Source: Flaccisagitta enflata (taxonomy: Eukaryota; Chaetognatha; Sagittoidea; Aphragmophora). Taken from it: 64,000 nt of DNA. The stretch spans positions 7,192,001 through 7,256,000 of the forward strand of contig OZ231128.1 of assembly GCA_965153355.1 (NCBI GenBank). The letters run 5' to 3'. Positions 27,089 to 39,601 of the stretch are shown here, piece after piece. The notes beneath the pieces are model-generated. The model was not told the origin of the DNA. It saw only the letters and a list, made by a program, of their open reading frames with translations, and did no database searches. Both the position numbers and the translations under genes were made by a program. How positions within the stretch are numbered: the stretch's first letter is position 1; every line of letters begins with the position of its first letter.

Positions 27089-27617
27089 TAAAACCATCCG
27101 TCTCCCATTCATCAATTAAAACGGATTACACGATAAATTTCCCTTTTTCTGTTTTTTGAATGAGGACAATATGTACCCATTTTATGGGTCATGAATTGAA
27201 CAGCCTGTCTGCTTCATCTTCTCTCGATTTCCGCCTGATTTTGAATGGTCGCTTACGTATTTCATCTTCGTTAAAAATGTGTCTGGCAAAAAAAAAGAAA
27301 ATGATTTTTTTTTACACAAATAGCGTATTGATGCATCTAACCAAATGCGTGGTTCACCTTTTTCTATCATTGCCCCTGCCCACCAGCGCGCAATTTGGGT
27401 AGTCGTGTATAAAGGTCGTATACGCGCGTAACGATTTTCTAATCCAATTTTAACTTGGTTTTGTTCAGCCGAAGCGAAAACAAAATTCAACTTATCTGTA
27501 AAAAAAAAAACGAAATATTCTTCCTCGTTGTAAATGTCTTTGTTCCCGGATCTTAAAGGCGGTCTAATAATTTACATTTATTTTCTGTGAAAAGATTTTT
27601 TCCGTTGGACCTTTTTT
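27083..27617. other. no gene; small HINE-like fragment near 27,370
   Basis: 'cattgcccctgcccaccagc' to 'tcgtgtataaagg' (27,368-27,415) resembles the reversed 5' end of the hairpin-ended family. The remainder is unique. Confidence 0.45.
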
Positions 27618-28000
27618 GGGCAGCTGCTCCAAAGGGGACGAAGTCTTGTAGAACACTAGGGGACTTTCGTTCGTCATTCCGTCTGTTCTCCCCCCCCCCA
27701 GTTCCTTACAGACCTGAAACCTATCCTCTTAGGCCTGAAATCTGCCCTTTCAAGCCTTGAATCTGCCCTCTCAGGCCTGATATCAGCCCTCTCAGGCTTC
27801 AGGCCCGTGAGGGCCGGGGGGGGGGGCGGACAGACAGAAGGACAAACAAAAGTGTGTTCAAAAGTGTCTTCTACAGGACTTCGTCCCCTTCAGGGCCAGT
27901 GCCCTGCTTCCTCTCACTCCAATTCACAATCATGCAAAGCAGGGCAACGGGTATCTCTGACCACATATTGCCCTTGGGCGACCTGTTAGCAAGGTCATTC
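27618..28000. mobile_element. foldback element, second GGGCAGC-family copy
   Basis: Arms at 27,618-27,675 ('gggcagctgctccaaagggg', GTAGAACACTAGGGGAC) and 27,848-27,895 (CTACAGGACTTCGTCCCC). The core is 'cctctcaggcctgaaatctg' units. The flank 'gcaaagcagggcaacgggta' and 'accacatattgcccttgggc' (27,932-27,978) is the reverse of the flank at 6,084. Confidence 0.7.
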
Positions 28001-28284
28001 ACCTCCTGTTAGCAAGGTCATTCACCTCTACGTGAACCACGTTTGTTTCCTGTCATTTCTTTCAGTACTTTTCTCAGCAACTTTCTTGCATCGGAATTTT
28101 GACATTTTTTTGTCTCTTTTTTTGTCTTTTTTTCCTAATTCTAAGGTGGGCCTTGCTTAGCTTAGAAAAGTTACGAGACTTTGGACACATTTGTTATCTG
28201 TTGGTGGTATCATTTATTTTTTCGTTTTCCGTTTTTCTATCACCACCGCGTCATTACCCTTTTCCGTTGCACCCCCCCCCCCCC

Positions 28285-28495
28285 GCAAGTAATCAATCAT
28301 TTTCACCAATTGATAATTACTTTCTTCTCAGCAAGCATGCTATAAATCATTTTCACCAACTATCAATATTTTTCTTCTAAACAAGAGTGTTATCAATCAT
28401 TTTCATCAATTAACAATATCTTTGTTCTCAGCAAGCGTGCTATCAATCATTTTCACCAATTAACAATATATCTTTCTTCTCAGCAATCGTCGACA
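28285..28495. repeat. about 57-bp tandem repeat with acceptor-like motif
   Basis: Four copies of 'tatcaatcattttcaccaat' plus 'ctttcttctcagcaagc'. Each unit ends in a pyrimidine-rich ttcttctcag resembling a 3' splice site. The last copy is followed by ATGGAAGGAATCTGCAGTC (28,501). Confidence 0.75.
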
Positions 28496-28499
28496 CTTT

Positions 28500-29631
28500 A
28501 ATGGAAGGAATCTGCAGTCAAATTGCAAGTAGGATTTACGCTGTAAACCAACGACACATCTAGCAAACTGTTCGAAGATTTTATAAAAAGAAGATGAATT
28601 AACGATAAACAAAACTAGGTGTGACTTGAAGAAAAGTGTGTCATTTGGTACAAATTGCGATTACGATTATAATTTGGATTGTACATCTTTTCTTGGCCCG
28701 TCTCTCACTTCGCCTCCCAAACTCAAGCCACCTTTGAGATAAACATAAAAAAAAAGCATAAACAAACAGACAAGCATAAAGAAAAAACAGAGATTAAAAA
28801 CTGGAAGGATTTGTCGACAAATGACATGTAACGCTTCAAAAATGCCGTTACACTTACTCATTTGAACCAATTCCAGCTGTGCAAGTACAACGATACATAA
28901 TGCTCCCGTAGTATAAAAAAACATTTTCCCATAGACACGATTCACGCTACGATGCTTGCAAGACAAGCTTGTTACTGTGCTTGCTACGATGCTCCGCATC
29001 GTCATTTGTATCTTCTCTCTCTGAAATCAACGCCGACGGTTTTCACTTCGGCTTCCAGTTGTCCGTGTTTAACGAGTTATTCGTATTTAACGAGTTATTC
29101 GTATTTAACGACATTCCGACCCGATTAAACGGTGAAATGGAAAATTGTCGGTAACACTAACCTTAAACGACCGTACTTCGTTAGAGCGACTCTGATAATA
29201 TTTTGCTTTTTGCCTCATTTATTCTTGGAAAACAAAAAAAGCATGAATAGTTTTCGGACTTCGGAAAGTGAAGGTGACAAATAAAAGGTGAAATAATAAA
29301 AGAAAAAGAAAAACTCCCCTCACGTCATGCATCTCTCTTTATTTACGCGAAAAAAAAAAAACAACAGGAAAACCGATTAAATATAGCATAAACTGCATAG
29401 ACTGCATAATGCATACTTAATTGTAGCCGTGTACACAACCTTCAATAGCATCGTGCATTTCTCGAATACCTCCAGAGACACCATTGGTCATTTAGGTGGC
29501 CATCCAGTGGCCATCCAGTGGCTACCTGCATCCTGAACACACAATTGGCATCTCTCGTGTGTAGAAACATTTGCACTGTGTACAATTTTCTCCCAAAATC
29601 ATCTGTAATTGCGTGTCATCCCCATCTGTAA
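28500..29631. other. unique sequence upstream of the low-complexity gene
   Basis: No confident exon. Short repeats: 'gtatttaacgagttattc' (29,067-29,110), 'gtggccatccagtggccatc' (29,500), and four 'atcatctgtaattccgt'-like units (29,600-29,676) abutting the open reading frame. It may hold the 5' untranslated region or promoter, but no decisive signal is visible. Confidence 0.4.
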
Positions 29632-30571
29632 TCCCGTAAAATTATCATCTGTAATTCCGTTTCATTATCATCTGTGGCCATAACGACTGATAGCAGAGAC
29701 TCAAGTGCGCGTCTTTTAGCGCCATCTGTTGGAGGAGGAAGTGGATCTTCGCCGAGAGGAGGAAGAGGAGAAGGAAGAGCATTTATTGGAGGAGGAGGAA
29801 GAGGAAGAGACGCGTTTGTAATCTCGGCGTCGACGTCGATTCAACGGCGCCTGCAAGCGGCTTTTTCGGAGACGTACTTGGCCTCGAGCTCGTCGTCATC
29901 TTCTTCTCCGTCAACATCATCGTCAACATCTCCGTCAACATCATCGTCGCCGTCCTCGTCATCAACATCGTCAGCACCCGTTGGTGCATCCGTCGATCCG
30001 ACTTCATGGCGTGCATCAGCTCGACAACAGCATCAACCGTGCCCGCGGCAACCCCCGTCGACTTCGATTCGGGATGCTAATAATACCACAAACTTGCGCG
30101 CTCAATCGTTAATCCGCTCCGTGCAAATATCTCCCGGCATTGCACGCTCATTGGCCGAAGCTCGCGCAGCCAGAGAAGCCAACGCGCGAGTTGCTGTCGT
30201 GAAACAACAGCAAAAACAGCAACAGCAGCAACCCCCGCTGTTGCATTCAACCGCAACCGGAGGTACCAATTATGGCCACGGGGCAGCGGCAGCAGCAGCA
30301 GCAACAGCAGCACCGAACGAAAATAAAAAACCAACGACGATGAGTGATAATGATAGCAATTGCAGCATTAACGGCAACCAATTCATCAGCCAACATAGCA
30401 ACAAAAGTAGCAACCTCAACACTCAGCAACACAACAACACCAACCTCATGAACAATAACTTTAACAACATTAACAACAACAACAACAACAAATCTGAAAC
30501 AATCTCACTGCCAAGAGTATTCTTACAAAGCGTTTTGCGTCAACAGCAAATTAAGTTGGTCCAACAGTTTC

Positions 30572-30654
<83 letters not shown>

Positions 30655-31441
30655 AAACAACAAAAACCAAAACAGGATCTATACCTACCTCAGCCTCAAG
30701 GACATCCGTCAGTCGCGTCTTTAACTGCCACAAATGAACATGTAGACTCCTCCTCAGATTCTCCTCAGCCACCAACTGGTGGTCATTCTCCTCCTCCTCA
30801 TCATCACTCTCCTCCTCCTCCTCCTTTCTCTACTCTCTCGCTCGATGCTACGACTCTCTCTGCACCTGTATCAGTCGTCATGGCCACAGCAACAGCAACT
30901 GCAGATTCGATGCGGCAACTGTCCCCACCCTTAAGCATTCGTCGACCAACTGATGGAGAAGTTACCATTCGAGCGCCCCTGCAGCATCAACAACAACAAC
31001 AATTACAACAACAACATCAACAACAAATACAACAGCAACAACAATTACAACAGCAACAACATCAACAACAACACCCTCTGGATATTACTTCATCGACTAT
31101 TCGTACTTCGACGTTGTCTATAATCTCAAAAGCGCCTTTAACAGCATCGTTGACAACTCACTCCTCTTCATATTCATCCTCTACCACTTCATCTCTCTCC
31201 TCCTCCTCCTCCTCCTCCGCGGTTTCGACAATGTTGCAGTTGAAGCAAGATCTCCTGACGAGCCGCTGCGGCGGAGTCAACGGCGCTGAGGGACGCGTTT
31301 CTCCTCCAAGACGGATGGATGACGACAACAGAACCGCTTCAGCGACTGCGGCCGCAGCCTCAGCCGCGGCCGCAGCCTCAGCCTCAGCCGCAGCTGCGAT
31401 GTTAGAAGAAACTCGTCATGAAGTCCTTGTTGGTGACAAAG
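29632..31441 (+). CDS. large low-complexity exon (poly-Q/S); proposed N-terminal exon of the E75-like receptor
   Basis: An open frame of about 603 codons ends at a strong donor, aaag/gtgaga (31,442), in phase 1. Content in order: Gly/Arg-rich start, Ser-rich block, a less biased helical-looking stretch (SLIRSVQISPGIARSLAEAR, about 30,105-30,165), Asn-rich region, a pure CAA poly-Gln tract (30,571-30,652), Pro/His/Ser block, a second Gln block (30,985-31,075), Ser-rich and Ala-rich tail. No ATG lies in frame before 30,340, so the exon probably begins at an acceptor (for example near 29,696-29,698) or translation starts at 30,340. No domain is recognised. It joins in frame to the exon at 40,900. 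Long Q/S-rich A/B regions are common in insect E75, but that link is inference. Confidence 0.7.
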
Positions 31442-31496
31442 GTGAGAGAAAAAGCCTCGAACGAAGCTTTTAAGTCTGGGCGTGTAAGAGGATGTA

Positions 31497-31904
31497 CCAC
31501 GCGTATCAATAAAAAAGACGCACTTTTGAATGGCTTATTGTGGCAACAAATTTTAACAAAACCTAATGAAATTCTAGACCATTGGAAAGCCCTTTGAAAA
31601 TACTTTTATGTGGTTTCAATCTGGTATTTCTATCTTTCTTTGTTTAAAAATGACATTAGTTTGAATGAAAACTTAACCTTTTTATTTTTACAATCCCCAT
31701 GTAAAAAATGCATTATAGCAAAATAGAGCTTATCTTTGGAAGGTTTTAGCTCCTAAACCGTTTGAGATAAAAACCTGGGATTGGTCTAAATTTAAAGATT
31801 TTTTGGAAAATCTTCAAAAATATTGCTATTAAAGAAAATTTTAATCATATTTGTATCTGTTTTTTAATGAAAAGAAAGGTGCGTCTTTTTTTTGATACGC
31901 GTGG
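31497..31904. mobile_element. 408-bp MITE, CCACGCGTATCA TIR, TA target
   Basis: Inverted ends CCACGCGTATCAATAAAAAA / TTTTTTTTGATACGCGTGG flanked by TA (31,495-96 and 31,905-06). It sits only 55 bp after the splice donor of the preceding exon. Non-coding. Confidence 0.8.
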
Positions 31905-32436
31905 TACTGATCGAAAACAAGCTGTAGGAATACATATATATTGGTGAAGGAGTGATTCTGATATGGGGTGATTTCTAGGGATGATCTAGGTTGTTATTTT
32001 TCGTGGTGGTAAGATCTAGATCTGAGGCACCGTGGGCTAGTGTACACTGCCTGCACAAGTCACCTGTGCTCAGATGGGCAGGAGCAGTGATAGTCTGATA
32101 GACACGGTCACTGAGGCAGGAGTTAAGAAACAAATTAAGACGCTAAAGCAAATGCCGGTAAGTGTGACGGACCGACCAAGTGATGGTCAGCAGTATCCGT
32201 TGCCCTGCTGTGGTGGTATGTGAAAGGGAACAGGGCAGCGGCCCCTTAAAGGACGAAGTCCTATAAGTAAAACGGTGGGAAAAAAAATTGAGATAAAATG
32301 TGAATCGGTATTTCATGTTCATGAAATCAGATATATACAGGGCAAAATCAATGACCGTTTAAAAGCTCTTTGAAAGATTTTTAAACTGGGTTCTTGCTGG
32401 TTGTCCTTGCTTTTTTCGTTTTTAAATGGCATAATA
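31905..32436. other. non-coding; foldback-family fragment at 32,185-32,262
   Basis: 'cagcagtatccgttgccctg' and 'cagggcagcggccccttaaa' plus GGACGAAGTCCT mark a one-armed member of the GGGCAGC family. 'gatgggcaggagcagtgata' at about 32,075 recalls the HINE family. No gene. Confidence 0.5.
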
Positions 32437-32979
32437 ACGGGTGGTCTTCAAAAAAGTAGCTTTTAATTTTTTTCATAACACTTTTAAAATTTCTCCTAAG
32501 TTAAAAATTTTTTTTTAGCTACCTAGATATGATTGTCGCCTACATGTTCCATTATGAATATTTTTTATGAGGATAAATATTTTCTATTTTATTTAAAGAA
32601 AACTGAATTGAATTATGGACCACTTAAAGAATTTTGCTTAAATTTGACTAAAAATCAATGATTTTAACAAAATTTACTTTTCAATGAAGGTAGTTCAATA
32701 AAAGTGGGTCTTAGGAAAGTATAAAAACCAAAACTTCTCGAATAAAAAACCTAAGGCACACCCAAAATACTAATAATAATCAATTATCACTTTTAGTTAT
32801 AAAAAGGCAATAACTCAGAAAAAATCATTTTGGTTTATCATACATAATTTGAATTTATATATTTTAATCATATATACAAATTCAGAGATTCACTATTTCA
32901 AATATTCACATAATAAGCCGTTAAAAACAGTTTTTATTTTATTTAGATACAGAGCTACCTTTTTTATGTCCACCCGGTA
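32437..32979. repeat. inverted-repeat-bounded element
   Basis: Ends 'acgggtggtcttcaaaaaag' (32,437) and 'cctttttttatgtccacccg' type (32,957-32,979) are imperfect inverted repeats. The interior is AT-rich, without ORFs. Confidence 0.5.
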
Positions 32980-33200
32980 CTTTATTATTAGTGGTCAAGG
33001 CAGTAAAGGTTGAAATTGAAATGTCGAATGAAATGCCCCTCATTTTGGTTCATGAAATGATAGAACGGAACGGGACAGTTTGACATGTAAACAAACGTGC
33101 GAGGTTGTCTGTGGTAAAATCAAGGACAAAAAACTTGAAGCAATATACGGACTGATTTATTTGAAACTGAAAGTGCCGCCAAACCAAGAATTAAGAAAAC

Positions 33201-36200
33201 AAGGCCAACACCTATAAGTCGCGTGCTTAATGTCATTATTTCTATCATTTCCAGCCTTGAAACCCATCAGTTCAAATTCAAACCTTGAAACAAACCTGTT
33301 CCAATTCAAGTCATGAAAGTCACCAGTTTCAATTCCAGCCATGAAACCCACTAGTTTCAGTTCCAGCCCTGAAATCCACCAGTTTTAATTCAAACCTTGA
33401 AACCCACCAGTTCCAATTCAAGCCTTGAAAGTTGAAACCCACCAGTTTCAATTCAAGCCTTGAATCCTACCAGTTCCAGTTCCAGCCCTGAAACCCACCA
33501 GTTTCAATTCAAGCCTTGAATCCCACTAGTTTCAATTCAAGCCTTAAATCCCACCAGTTTTAAATCAAGGCTTAAAAATGCTTAAAAATGACTAAAGATG
33601 ACTTAAATTGACTAAAGATGATCAAAACTAACTTTATGGATATAACTTATAATTACTTAAAATCACTTAGAATGACAAAAAATACACAAATAGAAAATGA
33701 CTTTAAAGTGACTCAAAATGATTCAAACCGAGTAAAAATGATGTTAAGTGACCCAATATGACTTAAACATTATAAAATTACTCAGAATGACTTGAAATAA
33801 TGTGTAGTGCAAAAATAAAAAAATGGCTCATAGTGACTCAAAATTTCTCAAAATAATTTAAAATGACTCATAATGACTTAAAATGATTTGAAATGTCTTA
33901 AGGTGACTCAAAATGATTGAAAATGACTTTTAATGACATTTATTGCAAAAGTAAAAATATAACAAAGTGAGTCAAACTGGCTCAAAATGTCAAAATATAA
34001 CAAAATAACTTAATATGACTTTTAATGACATTCAATGGCTTAAATGTAATACAAAAATGAAAATATGGCTCAGAATGACTCAGAATGACTCAGAATAACT
34101 CAAAATGACTTGAATTGTTTTAAAATGACTCAAAATGACTAAAGATTGGACGTAGTACAAAAATGAAAAAATGGCTCAGAATGGCTCAGAATGACTCAAA
34201 ATAATTTAAGATGGTTTAAAATGACTTTAAACTATCAAAAATGACTTACAATGACTCAAAATAATTCAAAATGACTCAAAATGACTAAAAATGAAACAGC
34301 TCAAAAATGCAAAATGACTCAAAATGACTCTGAATGGCTTAGAATGACTCATCATGACTCAAAATGATTCAAAATGACTTAAAATAGCTCAGAATGACTC
34401 AAAATGACTGAAAATGAGACATAGAACAAAACTGCAAAAATGGCTCAGAATGACTCAAAATGACTCAAAATGACTCAACATGACTCAAAATGACCTTGAA
34501 ATGGCTCAGAATGACTCAGAATGACTCAAAATTACTTAAAATGACTCAAAATGATCTAGAATTACAAAAAAATTACTTACAAGGACTCAAAATGACTTAA
34601 AATGATTCAAAATGACTCAAAATGAGACATAGTACAAAAATGCAAAAATGGCTCAAAATGACTTAAAATAGCTCAGAATGACTCAGAATGACTCAAAATG
34701 ACTTAAATTGACTCACAATGAGTTAAAATAGTTTAAAATAACTAAGAATAACAAAAAAAATTTACAATGACTTAAAATTACTTAATTTGACTCAAAATGA
34801 CTAAAAATGAGATGCAGTACAAAAATGCAAACATGGCTCAAAATGACTTACAATGACACAAAATGACTTTAAATGGCTCAGAATGGCTCAGAATGACTCA
34901 AAATGATTCAAAAGGACTTAGAGAAGCTCAGAATGACTCGATTTGACTAAAAATGCAATGTTGTACAAAGAGAAAAAATGGCTCAGAACTCAAAATGACT
35001 CAAAAATGACTTAAAATGGTTTAGAATGACTCCAAATGACTCCAAATGACTTAAAATGACTCAAAAAGACTTAAACAGGTTTAAAATGACTGCAAATTAC
35101 AAAAAATGACTTACAATGACTAAAAATGACTTTAAATGACTCAAAATGACTGAAAATGAGTCGCAGTACAAAAATGAAAAAATGGCTCAGAATGATTCAA
35201 AGTGACTCAAAATGACTTACAATGACTAAAAATGACTCAGAATGGTTTAAAAAGACTTAAAATTACAAAAACTGACTTTCAATGACTCAAAATTACTTAA
35301 AATGACTCAAAATAAAACATAGTACAAAAATCTGAACAGTATCTGGGTCCGCGACGGAAGGGGGTTAAAGATCACCAATTCCGTAAGATCGCTATGACCA
35401 AAAGATCGCTAACCCTATAAGTTCGCCAAAACTATAAGTATTTACATTTAGAGCCGCCATACAAAGTTTCATGCAAATCCGTTGAAAAATGACAAAGTTA
35501 TGCACGTTTTTCACTTTTAGGCTAGTAAGGTGGTTAGGTGGTAGGCTGGTTTAAATAAATAGTGTGCGTATGTTGAGTTCTTCCATTTAGAGACTCCATA
35601 CCAAGTTTCAACCAATTTGGTTGAAAAATGTCCAATTTATGTACGTTTTAACTTTTAGGCCGGTAAGCTGGTTGGGTGGTAGGTTGGTTTGGCCGGTTAG
35701 CATGCTCAAACATAGATAAATCACATACATGTGTTGAGTCCTTCCATTTAGAGACTTCATACCAAATTTCAACCAAATTGGTTGAAAAACGCCAAAGATA
35801 TGCACATTTATCACTTTTTGGTTGGTAGGCTGGTTGGGTGGTAGGCTGGTTTGACAGGATAAATAGTGCGCATATGTTGAGTTCTTCCATTTAGAGACCC
35901 CATACCAAGTTTCAACCAAATTAGTTGAAAAATGACAAAGTTATGCAAGTTTTTCACTTTAATTGGCTGGTTGGGTGGTAGGTTTGTTTTTGTTAGCATG
36001 CTCAAATGCATATAAATCATATATATGTTGAGGCCTTCCATTTAGAGACTCCATACCAAATTTCAATCAATTGGTTGAAAAATGCCAAAGTTATACACAT
36101 TTTTCACTTTTAGGCTGGTAGGCTGGTTGGGTGGTAGGCTGGTTTGACAGGATAAATAGTGTGCATATGTTGAGTTCTTCCATTTAGAGACTCCATACCA

Positions 36201-37010
36201 AGTTTCAACCAAATCAGTTGAAAAATGACAAAGTTATGCAAGTTTTTCACTTTTAGGCGGGTTGGCTGGTTGGGTGGTAGGTCGGTTTGGCCGGTTAGCA
36301 TGCTCAAATACATATAAATCATATACATATGTTGAGGCCTTCCATTTAGAGACTCCATACCAAATTTCAGCTAAATTGGTTGAAAAATGCCAAAGTTATG
36401 CACGTTTTTCACTTTTAGGCCGGTAGGCTGGTTGGGCCGGTTGGGTTGGTCGGATCACAAAAATCGGATAGGATGTAAAGCGCCTTACCCTAGTACAACT
36501 TCCCACCAAATATGAACCAAATCGGTCAAAGCATAAAAAAGTTATCCATTTTTTAAAATCCGGGACGACGACAACGACAACGACAACGACGACGACACCC
36601 ACCCGCCTTGAATTATAGTCCGCGTCGGAATGATATTCCGTCGCGGACAAAAATGCAAAAATGGCTCAGAATGACTCATAATGACTCAAAAAGTTTTTAA
36701 ATGGCTCAGAATGAATCAGAATGACTCAAAATGATTCAAAATGACCTAAAATGGATCAGAATGACTCAAAATGTCTAAAAATGAGACATAGTACACAAAT
36801 GCAAAAATGACTCAGAATGACTAAAAATGACTCAAAATGACTCAAAATGACCTAAAATGGTTTAGAATGACTTAGAATGACTAAAAATGACTAAAGATGA
36901 TTTAATAACTGGCTATATATAGAAAAAAAGTAAAAAGGGGACGGACAGACGGACGGACAGAGGGACGGACCGACAAAGCGGAGTATAGAGTCGCGTGCAC
37001 GCGACTAAAA
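33201..37010 (+). mobile_element. 3.8-kb satellite-bearing HINE-like element
   Basis: The 5' end is AAGGCCAACACCTATAAG, with GTCGCGTGC at 33,218. The core is first about 11 copies of a 27-28-bp unit ('ttcaagccttgaaacccacc', 33,250-33,570), then about 2 kb of degenerate 10-bp units (AAAATGACTC)n to 36,905. The 3' part is a (GGAC)n tract, 'acaaagcggagtatagag', and perfect hairpin GTCGCGTGCACGCGAC (36,990-37,005), then TAAAAA. A separate 1.3-kb TIR element is nested at 35,347-36,648. The whole lies in the intron between the exons ending at 31,441 and starting at 40,900. Confidence 0.75.
35347..36648. mobile_element. nested TIR element with about 300-bp internal repeats
   Basis: Perfect 13-bp terminal inverted repeats GTCCGCGACGGAA / TTCCGTCGCGGAC lie inside the (AAAATGACTC)n array, which continues on both sides. 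The interior holds six 'cttccatttagagactccat' units at alternating spacings of about 130-165 bp, with 'ggctggttgggtggtaggct' linkers. It has no reading frame of note. Confidence 0.75.
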
Positions 37011-37060
37011 ATAGAACAAGATTAGAAAAAGAAGAAGGACATGACTGACAGATTAGACAA

Positions 37061-37139
37061 GGAGGAGGAGGAGGAGGATGAGGAGGAGGAGGAGGAGGAG
37101 GAGGAGGAGGAGGAGGAGGAGGAGGAGGAGGAGGAGGCG
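37061..37139. repeat. (GAG)n trinucleotide array
   Basis: About 78 bp of GAG repeats. Confidence 0.95.
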
Positions 37140-37354
37140 GACTGACAAGGAGCTCGAATCAAAAGTGATATGTGGCTTCGGGTATAAAGTGCGCGCGCGG
37201 TTATTTAACTCGAGAGAAATTGTTTTTATATACGATCGAGATTGATACATTATACTCTTTTTTTCTATATGAATAAATTTGTTGTTGTTTTTATTGCCTT
37301 TCGCCTAAAAGAAAATTCAGCTTGAATCATAGATACTCTTTAAAGTTTATAATA

Positions 37355-37710
37355 CCGTATTTTCTCCATTTATCGCCCCCCCTCCAATTAACGCCCCCCC
37401 CTCTTTTTTCTTCTCTAGATTGTTGAAAAATGGGAAGAAGAAAAGGCAAATTGTCAAAGATTTTGATTTTTTTCAGTGCTTTTTCAGTGCTTTTTCAGTG
37501 CTTTCATTGAAAATAGGCAAAAAAAATCCTATCAATATCACTTCATTGTACTTTATCTTATAATTCTGATATTTCAAGTAGTATTCATGGTAAAAAACGT
37601 AAGATAACAATGTACGTTTATATCAAAAGGGGGCGCTAATTGGAGGGTAAAATGACAATGTCATTTTTCAATTTCAAAAGCGCCCGGGGCGCTAATTAGA
37701 GAAAATACGG
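37355..37710. mobile_element. MITE, CCGTATTTTCTC TIR, TA target
   Basis: Ends CCGTATTTTCTCCATTTATC / GCTAATTAGAGAAAATACGG flanked by TA, with subterminal GCGCCC runs. Relatives lie at 56,673-57,031 (intact) and 54,989 (right end missing). Confidence 0.8.
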
Positions 37711-37826
37711 TACTTTTTTTAAGATCATTAGAACCTCATTTCTAAAAAGCTTTTGAGCTTTTGAGCCATTTTAATAATTTCATGCATGGGTGTTTTCAGA
37801 GGTTTTTTACGGTTTTTTATGAGAGC

Positions 37827-38080
37827 AAGTGACGCGGGGTCACAATATCGTTGCGGACGGGTGGGCAGGGGCGTCCAATCCCCATCCACACCCCAATCCT
37901 CTAACCCCACACACAAACATTCACTAAAAGTGCTTGAAACGCCCGTTTTTACACTTTTCGACTCGATCACCATGGACCGACGGACGAACGGACTAACGGA
38001 CTAACGGACGGACGGACGGAAAAGCCTCTTATGGAGCCTCTTATAGAGCCTGTTATAGAGTCCGTGTCCGCAACTAAAAA
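37827..38080 (+). mobile_element. HINE-like element, twin of 11,560
   Basis: 'gacgcggggtcacaatatc', GTTGCGGACGGGTGGGCAGG (37,850), (GGAC)n, three 'cctcttatagagcc' copies, then the degenerate hairpin 'gtccgtgtccgcaac' and TAAAAA. Confidence 0.7.
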
Positions 38081-38173
38081 TGTTGAAATGCTCTTTGTTT
38101 TAGATACGTAGACGTTGGTTCATTGACTCCCACACATGTTCCCTGATTCCGCCCCTCCCCCCCTTACTGCCCT

Positions 38174-38294
<121 letters not shown>

Positions 38295-38529
38295 TGTATC
38301 TTAACCTCACTCGGCCAGATTTTTTTATCCTTTCTTCTTCTTTTCGTTTTTAGTTCCCTGAGTGAGTGAGTTGGAGATCGGATTTTTCTAGGTCTTGACT
38401 TTTGTCTTTAATCTGCTCTGTCTGCCCTCTAAAGGGTTAAAGCCCCCATTTCGCGGCTCTTCAAACAAAATACACGCAGGCCCACAATCTGTCAGACAAG
38501 GAGAAAAAAGGGATTGTAGATCTCTCCGA

Positions 38530-38850
38530 GTTCGATTTGTCTCTGTCTGTCGGTCTGTCGTCTGTCTGTCTTTCTGTCTGTCTCTCTGTCTGCCTATCTT
38601 TCTGTCTGTGTGTCTACTTGTCTTTCTGTCTATGTGTCTTTCTGTCTATGTGTCTGTGTTTGGTTCGCTAACTCGCACTTGGCCTGAAATTCTCTGTTTG
38701 TCTGTCTGCCATGTTGACGTTTAGACGATCAACATCGTCGATTTGTCTGTTTGTCTGCCATGTTGACCCCTCTTGATCGATAAATGTCGGTCAACATCGT
38801 CGGTTTGTCTGTCTTGTCTTCCTAAATCTCTGGTTATCTGTGCATTGTAC
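38530..38850. repeat. (CTGT)n-rich tract with doubled 60-bp segment
   Basis: CTGT variants, plus two copies of 'gtttgtctgccatgttgac' with 'gatcaacatcgtcg' (38,697-38,810). No gene. Confidence 0.75.
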
Positions 38851-38856
38851 GTAATA

Positions 38857-39279
38857 CACGCTTTTCTTTTTATAAGAACACTGTTTATAAGAACATCAGC
38901 CTCAGATTTGGCAAAAAAATAAGAACATGTTAAGAACATGCTTAGCCTCAGATTTGAAGATAAGAATATAAGTTTTCAAAAAAGTAGTAAAATTAGATAA
39001 AAAACCCTGAATGATGGATATTTAGATAATGCTTTTTAAAATGATAATTCATTATTTATTAAATATTAATCTTACATTTTTTTATTTAATGAAAATGTTT
39101 TTTTTTTTTACAATTGCTTAAAAAACAAACTTTTCTATCAATATAGATATATAATTAAAGAGATTAACTAATTTAAAAAAAAGAACATGTTAAGAACGCT
39201 TGAGCCTCAAAAAGGGGCTGAAAATAAGAACGCTGAGGCTGACTTTGAAAATCCATGTTCTTATAAAATGAAAAGCGTG
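38857..39279. mobile_element. 423-bp MITE, CACGCTTTTC TIR, TA target (copy 1)
   Basis: TIRs CACGCTTTTCTTTTTATAAG / its complement ending GAAAAGCGTG, TA on both sides (38,855-56; 39,280-81). Interior contains 'aacgcttgagcctcaaa' and AT-rich sequence. The inverted relative is at 39,767-40,188. Confidence 0.85.
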
Positions 39280-39601
39280 TATGTAATGTATTTGTAACTG
39301 TTCTCCATCCGTCGTTATTTTGCCGTGCAACCCTCTCTTTCTGTACCCGTCTGTCTGTCTGTCTGTCTGTCTGTCTGTGTCTCTTTGCCTTTATTCGACG
39401 AGATGCTAGACATAATGAAGGCGTGTTGAGTTAAGAAATACAAGGAAGTTCAGACGCACTGAAATATAGAAAGGAGATTTTAAATGAGTCTGAAAAAGCA
39501 AAAAAAAAAATTTTTAAATCGTTTTCAGTCGAAAATCTTATCAATCGATTACTCATTAATACCTAATTGGACAAAAACAGAAAAAATCTAGACATGGTTT
39601 A

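Noticed and set aside
27807-27989. Short frame in the foldback element at 27.8 kb
   Set aside because: Built from arm and tandem core; no coding features.
33590-36905. Possible transcription-factor site cluster of TGACTCA-like (AP-1-like) motifs
   Set aside because: AATGACTCAAAATGACTC is simply the 10-bp satellite core of an element; site matching follows from the repeat.
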